A stretch of DNA of 57,618 nt, taken from Micromonospora inaquosa. GTDB lineage: Bacteria > Actinomycetota > Actinomycetes > Mycobacteriales > Micromonosporaceae. Below are positions 36,249 through 45,645 of the stretch, piece by piece. Below the pieces are notes generated by a model that did not search any database, was not told where the DNA came from, and saw only the letters and a list, made by a program, of their open reading frames with translations. Positions within the stretch are counted from its first letter, which is position 1. Every line of letters begins with the position of its first letter. The stretch is taken from NCBI RefSeq assembly GCF_003857055.1, contig NZ_QGSZ01000230.1, forward strand, positions 1-57,618, given 5' to 3'. Made by a program: the position numbers and the translations under genes.

Positions 36249-37244
36249 GCTCGAGTCACTCCTTCACACCCTGCACGAATCGGCACCGGACTGTCCGGCG
36301 GTGACGACGGGCCGCCGGCTCAGTCCGAGCAGTGGTCCGAAGCCGATGGTGGCCTAGGCCTGACCCACAGCTCTGCGGTATCCGCGAATTATGTACTTGA
36401 TTCGCCTAATTGGGTGGTGGATGCCACGCTCGCGACCTCGGCCACCAACACGACTCACTGTTCCGCGCCGCTCGTCCACCGTCTTCGCGGTCACGGTGGT
36501 GGCGTTGACATCAAGTCGGCCCGACGGGAGCCGGCCCAGACGGCTCGTTAGTAGCTGGGATTCCAGGTGTCAGTGCGCCGCCATCGGCAGATTGGCAAGC
36601 GGCATCGCCCAGCGCTCCGTGCCGAAATCGGATCGGTTGCCAGCACGGTGGCAGGCCGCGCGGGGACGAGTCGGTCGGACTTGCTGTCGGCTCCGCCTGA
36701 AAACTGACCCCCTGGTTCCGGGCGGAACAGAGGGGTCCAGGTTGAGCCGGCGTCGACACTTGCCTGCCTTGCCGCTCACCGCCGCCCCCTTGGTTGTCCT
36801 GTCTCAGCGGAACTGCCCGACGATTGCGTTCTGCCCGCCAGTTCAAGTGGGACGGGACACGTGACCTCAACCATGGCCCGCCTGGGGCGACTGCGCCGAG
36901 AAACACGCCTGGTCGAGGCAACAACATTGAGAACCGGCGCAGGTCAACTGAGAAAGGAGACCAGGGGATTACGTAAGGCACTGACCGGTCTTGTCGGGTC
37001 GTGACAGGCGCGTGGTGAGTTCGATCGGTCTGACAGCCAAGTTCTGGGCGGTGCATGTCATCCATGGCATGCCCGCCCGGTAGGGATCTCCTATCCGGTG
37101 AGGCTGTGGTCCGGCACGGCTGGCGCGGCGTACTGACACCGCAACCCTTCGCTTAACGCAAGGGAGGAGCGCCCCCACCGGCCCAATCGAAGCTTCGCCT
37201 TGGTCCCCACCGCGGCGGCCCGCATATTTTTGTGGAGCGTCGCT
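36249..37244. other. Non-coding kilobase upstream of the transfer operon
   Basis: No convincing gene; open frames give low-complexity translations. It holds the divergent promoters of the surface-protein pair and the transfer operon, two copies of the CTGACAG motif (TGACAGG at 37002-37008 and GTCTGACAGCC at 37028-37038), an imperfect palindrome at 37145-37164 (CCCTT...TTAA...AAGGG), and a possible insertion-sequence end at 36699-36716. Confidence 0.5.
36699..36716. repeat. Possible IS21-like end remnant
   Basis: The string TGAAAACTGACCCCCTGG resembles the terminal GGGGGTCAGTTTTC repeats of actinomycete IS21-like elements. A weaker match, GAGGGGTCCAGGTT, starts about 20 bp further. No transposase gene or matching second end is visible, so at most a relic remains. 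The match is from memory of the family. Confidence 0.3.
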
Positions 37245-37541
37245 ATGCACATGACTCTGTCAGTCCTGTCCGACCTCGCCGCCACCGCGCCGCAGCCGCT
37301 GGCGGCCCCGAAATCAATCAACGAGGTCATTTCCTCGATCACCGCGTGGATCATGGGCATCATCGCGCTGGTCGCGACAATGTTCCTGGTCATCGGTGGC
37401 CTCCGCTACATGGCCGCCGGCGGTGACCCGGCCCAGGTCGAGCAGGCGAAGGGAAACTTCAAGTCCGCCTTGATCGGCTACGCGTTGGCGGTCCTGTCCC
37501 CCGTGATCCTGCAGGTGCTGCAGGGCATCATCGGCGGCTGA
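37245..37541 (+). CDS. VirB2/TrbC-like pilin subunit
   Basis: A 98-residue protein from ATG 37245 with GGAG eight bases upstream. It begins with a signal-like stretch and has two hydrophobic segments: WIMGIIALVATMFLVIGGL and SALIGYALAVLSPVILQVLQ, joined by the polar loop RYMAAGGDPAQVEQAKGN. This two-helix design with a GGDP loop is the usual pattern of TrbC/VirB2-type subunits in Gram-positive type IV secretion operons. It opens the transfer operon; the next gene follows after 11 bp. Confidence 0.7.
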   Translation: MHMTLSVLSDLAATAPQPLAAPKSINEVISSITAWIMGIIALVATMFLVIGGLRYMAAGGDPAQVEQAKGNFKSALIGYALAVLSPVILQVLQGIIGG

Positions 37542-37552
37542 GGGCAGCGGCC

Positions 37553-38470
37553 ATGATCGACTGGATGATGAATGGCCTGGTGGAATGGCTCACCGATCGG
37601 CTGCAAGACCTCCTCGGCGGACTCCTATCCTATCTGATGTCGTCGATGTTCCTGTCGCCGGACGTCACCGTCTTGCCGCAGGTGCAGACCATCGCCGCGA
37701 AGAGCGCGCTGGTCGTCAACGCCTGCTACCTCCTCGCGCTGCTGACCGCCGGCATCGTGACGATGACCAGCAGTTCGTTCGAGATGCGATACGGCGTCAA
37801 GGAATTCCTGCCACGCCTCGTTATCGGGTTCATCCTGTCGAACTTCGCGGTCCCACTCTGCGCCGTGCTCATCTCTGTCGCCAACGCGTTGACGGTGGCC
37901 ATGGTCGGCACCGCAGCGCCGACCACGCAAGCGGTCACGATGGCCCGCACCCACGTGGCCGCCGCCCTCATCGACCCCGCCAACGCCCTCGTCGCCCTGA
38001 TCATCGGGCTGCTGATCGTCGGGCTGATGTTCACCCTAGTCACCGGTTGGGTCGTACGCGTTGCGGTGCTGGTCATTCTGGCCGGGCTCGCCCCGGTCGC
38101 GCTGGCCTGCTATGGCCTGCCCTGGACACAACCCACCGCCGACCTGTGGTGGCGCAGCCTGCTGGGCTGCCTCGGCACGGCCGTGCTGCAGGCCGTCGCG
38201 TTCTCCAACGGCATCCAACTGCTCACCGACCCGGACGCGAGCATTCCGGTCCTGATCGGCCTGCCGAGCTCAGACGTGCTGAACCTGCTGCTGGTTGCGG
38301 CGGTTCTGTGGATGACGGTCAAGATCCCCGGGATGATGCGCCGCTACACGATGGGCAGGGGCTCGCCGAACATCGGCGGGGTTCTGCTGCGGGCAGTGGT
38401 TATCCAGCGCATCACCCGTCGTCTCCCGTTCGGCGGGCCGGGACGTGCCGCCTTGCGAGGTGGGCGATGA
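37553..38470 (+). CDS. VirB6/TrbL-like polytopic membrane protein
   Basis: A 305-residue protein with at least five hydrophobic segments, for example LVVNACYLLALLTAGIVTM, FAVPLCAVLISVANAL, LVALIIGLLIVGLMFTLV and VAVLVILAGLAPVALACYGL. The central W and P after the fourth segment (PWTQPTADLWWRSLLG) match the region seen in actinomycete TrbL/VirB6 proteins. It should form part of the inner channel of the mating apparatus. Its ATGA overlap with the next gene indicates coupling. Confidence 0.75.
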   Translation: MIDWMMNGLVEWLTDRLQDLLGGLLSYLMSSMFLSPDVTVLPQVQTIAAKSALVVNACYLLALLTAGIVTMTSSSFEMRYGVKEFLPRLVIGFILSNFAVPLCAVLISVANALTVAMVGTAAPTTQAVTMARTHVAAALIDPANALVALIIGLLIVGLMFTLVTGWVVRVAVLVILAGLAPVALACYGLPWTQPTADLWWRSLLGCLGTAVLQAVAFSNGIQLLTDPDASIPVLIGLPSSDVLNLLLVAAVLWMTVKIPGMMRRYTMGRGSPNIGGVLLRAVVIQRITRRLPFGGPGRAALRGGR

Positions 38471-39357
38471 CAATCGAGGACAACGTCCCGCGCGCCGTCG
38501 TCCCGGCCAACGTCAACGAGCCCGACCGCATCGCATTCGGGTTGACGTTCAGACAACTGGGCATCGTCGGCGGCGCCGGCCTCGTCGGATTCGGTGTCTA
38601 CCGCGCCTTCGGGGATCTGTTGCCGCCGGTGGCCTGGATTGGTGCCGGGGCGATCGTGTTCGCCGCGTCGGTCGCGGTGGCACTCGGCCGCCGTGACGGC
38701 CTGCCGCTGGACGTATGGCTGCGGCACGGGTTGGCGCTCAGCCTCAACCCCCGCACACTCACTCCCGGTAGGGCTCGGGCCAGCTCCGTCGCGGTCGTAG
38801 CAGGCCAGCCGGCCCTGCCGGCGCCGCTGCGTTCTCCGATCACGGCGGTCAGTCCGACCGGAGTCCTGACCAGTGAGGGCAGCGGCAAGGTCCTGATCGC
38901 CTGCGGCACGACAAACATCCACCTGCGCACCGGCGGTGAACAGGGCGCGCTGTTGGAGGGGTTTGGCCGGTTCCTCAACAGCCTGACCGGCCCGGCGCAG
39001 ATCGTCGTGGCTGCGCAGCGGCACGACCTGACCGTCTATGCGCAGGCGACTGTCGACCACGCGCCGCGACTGTCGCACCCGGCGTTGCAAGCCGCCGCCG
39101 GCGACTACGCCGAGTTCCTGCTCGACCTCGACAGCCAGCGCGATCCGCTGCGCCGCCAGGTACTCACCGTCGTCAGCGGAGAGCTTGGGGCCGACGCGGC
39201 AGTGCGCGCGCTGTGCGGGCTCGGTGTCGAAGCCACAGTTCTGGACGGGCCGGCTGTCGCCTCCGCGCTGGCCGGCGCGGTCGATCCGTTCTCCCCGCCG
39301 GTGCCTGGCCCGCGTGCGGTACCCGGCGCCCCGATCACCCTACGGAGCACATCATGA
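38467..39357 (+). CDS. PrgI-family (VirB3-like) protein
   Basis: A 296-residue protein from ATG 38467, overlapping the previous stop. The first 90 residues match the PrgI/VirB3 type: RAVVPANVNEPDRIAFGLTF, then two close hydrophobic segments (LGIVGGAGLVGFGVYRAF, PVAWIGAGAIVFAASVAVAL) and DVWLRHGLAL. The remaining 200 residues form a soluble domain with short strands (ILIACGTTNIHL-like, IVVAAQRHDLTV), which in other actinomycete proteins resembles the N-terminal part of VirB4. The gene precedes virB4, as virB3 does. Confidence 0.75.
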   Translation: MTIEDNVPRAVVPANVNEPDRIAFGLTFRQLGIVGGAGLVGFGVYRAFGDLLPPVAWIGAGAIVFAASVAVALGRRDGLPLDVWLRHGLALSLNPRTLTPGRARASSVAVVAGQPALPAPLRSPITAVSPTGVLTSEGSGKVLIACGTTNIHLRTGGEQGALLEGFGRFLNSLTGPAQIVVAAQRHDLTVYAQATVDHAPRLSHPALQAAAGDYAEFLLDLDSQRDPLRRQVLTVVSGELGADAAVRALCGLGVEATVLDGPAVASALAGAVDPFSPPVPGPRAVPGAPITLRSTS

Positions 39358-41105
39358 ACCTGTTGAAAAGACCCAAGACGAGTGTCGCGGGCGGGGAGGC
39401 GATGCCCTCCCCCGCAGCGCTGTTGGTCACGCCGTGGCACGTGCAGGTCGGCGACGGGTATGCCGCCACCTATGCGGTGTGCGGTTATCCGGCCGAGGTG
39501 GGCCCAGCCTGGTTGGACCCGTTGCTGTCCTACCCGGCACGGGTCGACGTCTCAGTGCACCTGGACCCGGTGGTGCCGCAACTGGCCGCGCCGATGCTCA
39601 AGCGCCAGCGCGCCCGCCTGGAATCCTCGCGCCGCCTCGATGCCGATCAGGGACGCGTGGGTGATCCCATGGTCGAGGCGGCCGCAGCCGACGCCGCCGA
39701 ACTCGCGGAACGCGTCGCTCGCGGCGCGGCGAAGCTCTTCGACACCGGCATCTACGTCACCATCCACGCCCGCACCCTCGACGAGCTTCGCACCGTCACC
39801 GCGGGCGTGAAGTCCGCCGCCGCCAGCGTGCTACTGGACCTACAACCAGCCACGTTCCGGCACCACCAGGGCTGGATCTCCACTCTACCGATCGGTGTGG
39901 ACCCGCTGCGGATGCGCCGCATCCTCGACACCACCGCACTCGCAGCGGCGTTTCCCCTCGCCTCGGCGGACCTCGCAGCCCCGGCCCCCGGCACCATCGC
40001 TGCGCCCGAGGGGCTGCTGTACGGCGTCAACACGACCAGCAACGGGGTCGTGATGTGGAACAGGTGGGCACAGGACAACCACAATTCTGTCGTCCTGGCC
40101 CGCTCCGGCGCGGGTAAGTCGTACTTCGTCAAGTTGGAGGTCCTACGGAACCTCTATCAGGGCACCGTCGTGTCCGTCATCGACCCCGACGACGAGTACG
40201 CGCCCCTGGCCGAGCACGTCGGTGGCACAGTCGTGCAGCTGGGCCAACCGGGCGTACGGGTCAACCCCCTCGATCTGCCCGCCGACCACCGGCCCGACAC
40301 CCTCACCCGACGCGGCCTGCACCTGCACACCCTGATCGCGGTCATGCTCGGGGCAGCCCCGCCGGCGGGCGAGCGCTCCGCGCTGGACAGGGCGATCACC
40401 GCCACCTACGCCCGCGCCGGGATCAACGGCGACCCGGCTACCTGGACCAAACCCGCGCCGCTGCTGCGGGACCTCGCCGACATGCTCGCCGCCGACAACG
40501 ACCCGGCCGCCGAGCGACTCGCCGCCCGGCTCGCCCCCTGGACAGTCGGGAACTTCGCCACCCTGTTCGACGGGCCGACCACGACCGTCCCGCGAGGTCA
40601 CATGGTGGTGTGGTCGCTGCGGCACCTGCCCGACGAGCTGCGCACGGTGGGCATGCTGCTGGCGCTCGACTCGATCTGGTCGGGCATCGACACCCCCGCC
40701 ACGACCGCTCGCCGGCGACGACACCTCGTCGTGGTGGACGAAGCCTGGCTGCTGATGCGCGACGGCGAAGGCAGCCGATTTCTATTCCGGATGGCCAAAG
40801 CAGCCCGGAAACGTTCCGCCGGACTGTGCGTCATCACCCAAGACGCCGCCGACGTGCTGTCGACCGACCTCGGCCTCGCCGTCGTGTCCAACGCCGCAAC
40901 CCAGGTCCTGATGCGCCAGAGCACGCAGTCCATCGACGCGGTGTCCGAGGCGTTCGGCCTGACCGCCGGGGAATCACGGCTGCTGCTGTCGACGGCACGC
41001 GGCGAGGGACTCCTCGTCGCCGGTCGTAGCCGGATCCCGTTCCGCGCAGTGGGGTCGGCGGCCGAGCACAGGCTCGCCGTAACCGGGATCGGGGAGGCCG
41101 ACTGA
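39354..41105 (+). CDS. VirB4-like conjugation ATPase
   Basis: A 583-residue ATPase from ATG 39354 (ATGA overlap with the preceding gene). The N-terminal 230 residues are the VirB4 interaction domain; then GVNTTSNGVVMWNRWAQDNH leads to Walker A LARSGAGKSYFVKLE. The Walker B region is RRHLVVVDEAWLLMRDGEGS, followed by KRSAGLCVITQDAADVL and QVLMRQSTQSIDAVSEAFGL, all typical of VirB4/TraC. It powers assembly of the secretion channel. Length is short for the family (often 600-850), but all ATPase motifs are present. Confidence 0.9.
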   Translation: MNLLKRPKTSVAGGEAMPSPAALLVTPWHVQVGDGYAATYAVCGYPAEVGPAWLDPLLSYPARVDVSVHLDPVVPQLAAPMLKRQRARLESSRRLDADQGRVGDPMVEAAAADAAELAERVARGAAKLFDTGIYVTIHARTLDELRTVTAGVKSAAASVLLDLQPATFRHHQGWISTLPIGVDPLRMRRILDTTALAAAFPLASADLAAPAPGTIAAPEGLLYGVNTTSNGVVMWNRWAQDNHNSVVLARSGAGKSYFVKLEVLRNLYQGTVVSVIDPDDEYAPLAEHVGGTVVQLGQPGVRVNPLDLPADHRPDTLTRRGLHLHTLIAVMLGAAPPAGERSALDRAITATYARAGINGDPATWTKPAPLLRDLADMLAADNDPAAERLAARLAPWTVGNFATLFDGPTTTVPRGHMVVWSLRHLPDELRTVGMLLALDSIWSGIDTPATTARRRRHLVVVDEAWLLMRDGEGSRFLFRMAKAARKRSAGLCVITQDAADVLSTDLGLAVVSNAATQVLMRQSTQSIDAVSEAFGLTAGESRLLLSTARGEGLLVAGRSRIPFRAVGSAAEHRLAVTGIGEAD

Positions 41106-43564
41106 TGATCACCCCGACCTGGCCTACCGACCTCGGGCACTGGGTCATCGCCCGGCCATGGCTCGGCTTCCTCGCCGCCGCCGCAATCGTCGCAGCGGTG
41201 TTCAGCCATGACCGGCTACTGACCTGGCGGCACCAGCGGTTCGCGGCGGGCGCGCGGTGGCTGACCATCGCCGCACCGCCGGAGGTTACCGCCGAGGCCG
41301 CCGCAGCGTTCTGGACAACGCTGGTCGCCGTGCTGACACCATCGGTGTGGCGACGCAGGGTGTACGGGTACCCACACGTCGGGTGGGAATACACCTGGAC
41401 CGGCCGTGCCCTGACCATCCGGGTCTGGGTGCCGGGCACGGTGCCGCCCGGCGCGGTCGAAGCCGCCATCCGGGCGGCCTGGCCCGCCGCGACCCTCACG
41501 TCCGCGGATGCCGCCGCGCCGATCCCCGCCCAGGTGAGCGAGCAGGTGGGCGGGGCGCACTGGCCGCAGCACACCGACGGGCTGCCGCTGCGCAGCGAGC
41601 ACGACACCGACCCGCTTCGGGCGTTGCTTGCCGCCGGGGCCGAGGTCCGGCACCGCGAACACGCCTGCGTGCAGATCCTCGCCCGCCCGGCACCCGCCCG
41701 CCGCGTGCGGGTGGCCCGCAGGGCGGCGGCCACCACCCACAATCACCCCCACGGGCGGCCCGACATCGCGGCCCACGCTGTCTCGGGTGCGGCGCGATTG
41801 GCGATCGAGCCTCTGCTGTGGCTCCTAGAGGTCTTCCTGCCCGGCCCGTCCCGGCCGCACAGCCCGACGCGCACCGCAGCGGCGCGGGCAGCCGAACGGG
41901 ATCCGGTAGCCACCGCCAACGCCCGCAGCGTCGTGGACAAGGCGGTGCGGGTGCCGCACTTCGAGATCGCGGTTCGCTTCGCCGTCGCCGCCGACCGCGC
42001 ACCAGTCAACAAGGAGCAGGCCAACCACGTCCGCGAACGCCTCCGCGGGCTCGGCCATACCATCGCCTCGGCCGCAGCGGCGTACACCGGCCCGAACCGG
42101 CTACGCCGGATGAAGATGCCCCACCCGGTGGCCACGATCGCCGGACGGCGACTGCGGCGCGGGTTCCTGGCCACCGTCCCGGAACTCGCGGCCCTCGCCG
42201 CGCTGCCGCAAGACCTCGCCGTCCCGGGCCTGGACCGGGCCCGGGCCAAGGCCGTGCCGGCGCCCGTGCAGGTCCCCTCCGGCGGCCGGGGCGTGAAGGT
42301 GCTGGGCCGCTCACAGATCGGCCACCACAGCATCGGCATGCATGTCGCCGACGCCCGCCAGCACGTACACGTCGTCGGCAAGACCGGCGTCGGCAAGTCC
42401 ACGCTGCTGCTGAACATGATCCTCGGCGACATCAAGTCCGGACGCGGGACCGTCGTCATCGACCCGCGTGGAGACCTCATCACCGACATCCTCGACCGCT
42501 TACCCGCCTCCTACGCCAAGAAGATCGTGATCATCGACCCGGACCAGGAGAACCCCGGCTGCTTCAACCCCCTCGATGACGGCGGCGATCCGCACCTGGC
42601 CGTGGACAACCTCGTCGGCATCTTCGCCAAGATCTTCCAAGGCCAGTGGGGCCCCCGCATGGACGACACCATGCGCGTCGCCTGCCTCACCCTGATGCGC
42701 CATGCGAAACCAACCCTGAGCCTGGTCCCGTCGCTGTTGCAGGACCGGGACTTCCGGGCCCGGTTCACCCACGGCCTGGACGACCCGGACGGCCTCGGCG
42801 GGTTCTGGCTCTGGTACGACGGCATCAACGAACAGTTCCGGGGCCAGGTCATCGCACCCGTCCTCGCCCGACTCCGGGCCTTCCTGCTGCGCGACTTCGT
42901 GAAATCCGTGATCGGTAACGCCCACTCATCATTCGACATGGGCCGGGTACTCGACGGCGGAGTGCTGCTCTGCCGGCTACCCAAGGGCATCCTCGGCGAG
43001 GAGACCAGCCGCATCCTCGGCTCGATGATCGTCGCCCGGGTCTGGCAGGCCGCCAGCGCCCGCGCCAGCATCCCCGAAGCCCAGCGACGAGACGCCAACC
43101 TCTACGTGGATGAGTGCCACAACTTCCTCACGCTCCCCGGCAGCGTCGGGGACATGCTGGCCGAAGCGCGCGGTTTTCGGCTCGGGCTCGTCCTGGCGCA
43201 CCAGGACCTGGCGCAACTGCCCAATGACATCGCCGCAGCGGTGTCGGCCAACGCGCGGACGAAGCTGTTCTTCAACGTGGACCCCGCTGACGCGCGGGAC
43301 CTGTCCCGACACACCAAACCCGAACTGGACGAACACGACCTCGCCCACCTCGACGTCTACACCGCCGCGGCCCGGCTGCTGGTCGGCAACCGGGAGCTAC
43401 CCGCGTTCACCTTCGTGACCAACCCGCCGGCGCCGCCGGTGGGTGAAGCAACCGCGATCCGGTGGGAGTGCGCTGCCGCGCATGGCCGGGCCGGTGGTGA
43501 ACCGCCGATGCAGCAGCTCGCCCGTACCACAATGAAGCGGCGTATGACCGACCGCGAACGCTGA
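41105..43564 (+). CDS. VirD4/TraG-like type IV coupling protein
   Basis: An 819-residue protein; ATG 41105 shares a base with the virB4 stop (TGATG). One N-terminal membrane segment (WLGFLAAAAIVAAVFSHDRL) is followed by about 370 residues of accessory domain. The motor domain has Walker A VVGKTGVGKSTLLLNM, the adjacent VVIDPRGDLITDIL, and Walker B LYVDECHNFLT, then LVLAHQDLAQLP. These features fit VirD4/TraG coupling ATPases that feed relaxase-bound single-stranded DNA into the channel. No FtsK/TraB-type gene is present, so transfer is probably by the single-strand route. Confidence 0.9.
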   Translation: MITPTWPTDLGHWVIARPWLGFLAAAAIVAAVFSHDRLLTWRHQRFAAGARWLTIAAPPEVTAEAAAAFWTTLVAVLTPSVWRRRVYGYPHVGWEYTWTGRALTIRVWVPGTVPPGAVEAAIRAAWPAATLTSADAAAPIPAQVSEQVGGAHWPQHTDGLPLRSEHDTDPLRALLAAGAEVRHREHACVQILARPAPARRVRVARRAAATTHNHPHGRPDIAAHAVSGAARLAIEPLLWLLEVFLPGPSRPHSPTRTAAARAAERDPVATANARSVVDKAVRVPHFEIAVRFAVAADRAPVNKEQANHVRERLRGLGHTIASAAAAYTGPNRLRRMKMPHPVATIAGRRLRRGFLATVPELAALAALPQDLAVPGLDRARAKAVPAPVQVPSGGRGVKVLGRSQIGHHSIGMHVADARQHVHVVGKTGVGKSTLLLNMILGDIKSGRGTVVIDPRGDLITDILDRLPASYAKKIVIIDPDQENPGCFNPLDDGGDPHLAVDNLVGIFAKIFQGQWGPRMDDTMRVACLTLMRHAKPTLSLVPSLLQDRDFRARFTHGLDDPDGLGGFWLWYDGINEQFRGQVIAPVLARLRAFLLRDFVKSVIGNAHSSFDMGRVLDGGVLLCRLPKGILGEETSRILGSMIVARVWQAASARASIPEAQRRDANLYVDECHNFLTLPGSVGDMLAEARGFRLGLVLAHQDLAQLPNDIAAAVSANARTKLFFNVDPADARDLSRHTKPELDEHDLAHLDVYTAAARLLVGNRELPAFTFVTNPPAPPVGEATAIRWECAAAHGRAGGEPPMQQLARTTMKRRMTDRER

Positions 43565-43665
43565 GTACTCCGGCTCGCACAGTGGCTCGGCTGGGTGCGG
43601 CACCGGGGACTCGTCTGGGGGTGTCCACGACACGAGACCCCACACGAGTCCCACGCCTTTGCTCT

Positions 43666-43679
43666 GTCAGGTGCCTGAC
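43666..43679. promoter_or_regulatory. Palindrome GTCAGG-TG-CCTGAC
   Basis: Perfect 6+6 inverted repeat, part of CTGTCAGGTGCCTGAC, about 90 bp before the replication-relaxation gene. It contains the CTGTCAG core shared with the other intergenic sites of the element. Confidence 0.45.
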
Positions 43680-43767
43680 CTGCCCCAACCTGCCCGATGC
43701 CAGCATCGGAATCGAGATCAACTCATCCAGACTCCCTACGGGACTCTCTCTGCAGGGGTGTATCCAC

Positions 43768-44619
43768 ATGCCGCAATCGCGATCGGTCAGCCTCCTGAGC
43801 ATCTATCCCCACATCACCAGCCGTGACCGTCAGCTTCTCCAACTGCTCGACGACCACCAGGTCCTCACCACCGATCAGGTCCACCGCATGCTGTTCCTCG
43901 CCCGACGGACCTGCCAGATCCGCCTCGGTGAGCTGACCGCACTGGGCCTGCTGGACCGGTTCCGGTTCGCCCGCGCCGGGGGTGGTAGCCAGCCGTGGCA
44001 CTGGACACTCGGCCACCAGGGGCACCGCTTCCAGGCCGCCGCTCACCGCCGGCCCGAACCCACCGTGCGCACCAGCCGTCAGAGCGTCGACCGGCGCTCG
44101 GCCAACCCGAACCTGACCCACCTGCTCATGGCCAACGAGTTCTTCGTCCGGCTCACCGTGCACGCCCGCCAGCACCCGCAAGCACGGTTGGACCGGTGGT
44201 GGTCCGAGACGATGACCACGAAGCAGTTCCGCACCATCACCGCTGACGGGCACGGCCTGTGGAGCGTCGCCGACGCCACGGTGGGGTTCTTCCTGGAGGC
44301 CGACACCGGCACCGAGCCCCTCGGCCGGGTGGTGGCCAAACTCGACCGGTACGAGCAGCTGATCCGCCGCGGCGGCCCCCGCTATCCGGTGCTGTTCTGG
44401 CTGAGCAGCGACCAACGTGAAGGGCACCTTCACCAACTCCTGCGCGGCCAGCGCGGCGATGTGCCGGTCGCGACCGCCACCCACGACGCCGAACCGGCCG
44501 AAGCCGTCTGGCTCCCGGTGGGCGACACCGGTCGGGTCCGGCTAGCCGGGCTGCCCAGCGACCACGGGCAGCCCGTGGCAGACAACCCCAACTACGACGA
44601 CGGTGTCTTCGTACCGTGA
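43768..44619 (+). CDS. Replication-relaxation family protein
   Basis: A 283-residue protein from ATG 43768 (AGGGG about ten bases upstream). The N-terminal winged helix reads ITSRDRQLLQLLDDHQVLTT then ARRTCQIRLGELTALGLLDR. The middle has NLTHLLMANEFFVRL and a nuclease-like core with FFLEADTGTEPLGRVVAKLD and PVLFWLSSDQREGHL. Replication-relaxation proteins (named for plasmid studies in Streptomyces) recur in actinomycete conjugative elements, usually next to the VirD4 gene as here. Role: DNA binding, possibly initiation of transfer or replication. Longer starts upstream cover the palindrome and are less likely. Confidence 0.8.
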   Translation: MPQSRSVSLLSIYPHITSRDRQLLQLLDDHQVLTTDQVHRMLFLARRTCQIRLGELTALGLLDRFRFARAGGGSQPWHWTLGHQGHRFQAAAHRRPEPTVRTSRQSVDRRSANPNLTHLLMANEFFVRLTVHARQHPQARLDRWWSETMTTKQFRTITADGHGLWSVADATVGFFLEADTGTEPLGRVVAKLDRYEQLIRRGGPRYPVLFWLSSDQREGHLHQLLRGQRGDVPVATATHDAEPAEAVWLPVGDTGRVRLAGLPSDHGQPVADNPNYDDGVFVP

Positions 44620-44702
44620 CAGACCCTCGCACTCCCACGGCGGATCCTGTCAGCGCAGCTCACCGGCATGGTCGAGGTTCCTGACAACGCTGGCGCTGTC
44701 AG
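44617..44702. promoter_or_regulatory. Row of CTGTCAG/CTGACA motifs
   Basis: TGACAG at 44617-44622 (overlapping the preceding stop codon), CCTGTCAG at 44646-44653, CTGACA at 44681-44686 and CTGTCAGG at 44695-44702. It lies ahead of the accessory gene row that starts at 44931; the remaining 230 bp of that gap show nothing else. Confidence 0.45.
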
Positions 44703-44930
44703 GTCACGCAGCTACGGTGCAGCTTCCTCTTTCTTCGCTCGCACCGCCGCCCCTCTGGTCCTCCTCGGATCTGCCCGCGCCAGCGGATCACCCACAGCCC
44801 ACCCTCGGTCGGCTCGTGATTCACGCCCAGCGCCGTGCACGGCAGCTTCCCGGTCCAGACGCCGCGCGTCGATGGCACCACCGCGCATCCCCACTCCACG
44901 CCCTCTGCTTCGCGAAGGGAGCACCCCGTC

Positions 44931-45620
44931 ATGCCCACGCCCAGCCCGCTCACCGCTTCGGTGATCACCGTCTGCTTCGCCCCCGGTGAGGCCGCCGACT
45001 GGTTCGCCGCCTCAGAGAAAGTCAACGATCTTCTGCACGCCAACGGCACACCCGCCCGCCGCTACCACGTCCGCCACCGCCGCCTCATCGGCTGGCTGAC
45101 CCGCTTCCTCGGCTACTACCTCCTCGACGCCGCCCGTCGCTTCGGCGCAGTCACCATGGCCGCCGGAGGCCGCAAGGGTCGCCTCGACCTGACCAGCACC
45201 GCCGCCAAAGCCTCCCACTACGCCGCCCTGCGCTGGCGTGCCTGGAACACCCACATCGCCGCGACAACCCGTCCGGCCCGCCCCTTCGAGGACTACCTCG
45301 CCCAGCACCACGCCGACCCGACCAAGGTCAGCGTGGCCGAGGCCCGCCGCCGCTTCGAGCAACAACCCCGCGTCCTGGCGATGCTCGCCCTCTCCTTCGA
45401 CCCGTACGAGCTGTCCGTCTACCAGGCCGGCGAAGCCACCTACGTCGGGCTGCACTGGCGCATCGCGCTGATCGGAGACGCGCTGATCACCACCGACGGC
45501 CGCCTACTCACCCCAGCCACTGACTCCGTCGCCGACCGGTTCCGCTTCCTCAACGAAGCCTGCGCCTACGTGCGGGGCCTGCGCTCCAGCGCACGACTGT
45601 GCGCCGTCGCCATCGCCTAA
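44931..45620 (+). CDS. Hypothetical protein of the accessory row
   Basis: A 229-residue protein from ATG 44931 with GAAGGGAG upstream. It begins PTPSPLTASVITVCFAPGEA and has a basic middle (RRYHVRHRRLIGWLTRFLG), then RAWNTHIAATTRPARPFEDY and a mixed C-terminal half. No membrane segment, Cys pair or known motif stands out. It is the first of a set of plus-strand accessory genes with the same ribosome-site style and hairpins between them. Family unknown. Confidence 0.6.
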   Translation: MPTPSPLTASVITVCFAPGEAADWFAASEKVNDLLHANGTPARRYHVRHRRLIGWLTRFLGYYLLDAARRFGAVTMAAGGRKGRLDLTSTAAKASHYAALRWRAWNTHIAATTRPARPFEDYLAQHHADPTKVSVAEARRRFEQQPRVLAMLALSFDPYELSVYQAGEATYVGLHWRIALIGDALITTDGRLLTPATDSVADRFRFLNEACAYVRGLRSSARLCAVAIA

Positions 45621-45645
45621 CCACCTACCGCCTGGAGCACCCCGC

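Noticed and set aside
36511..37065. 184-residue minus-strand frame in the gap before the transfer operon
   Set aside because: No ribosome site, low-complexity translation, and it overlaps the possible IS end and motif sites.
37585..39357. 590-residue plus-strand frame
   Set aside because: The first 294 codons are an out-of-frame reading of the VirB6-like gene; the true start is ATG 38467, coupled to the preceding stop.
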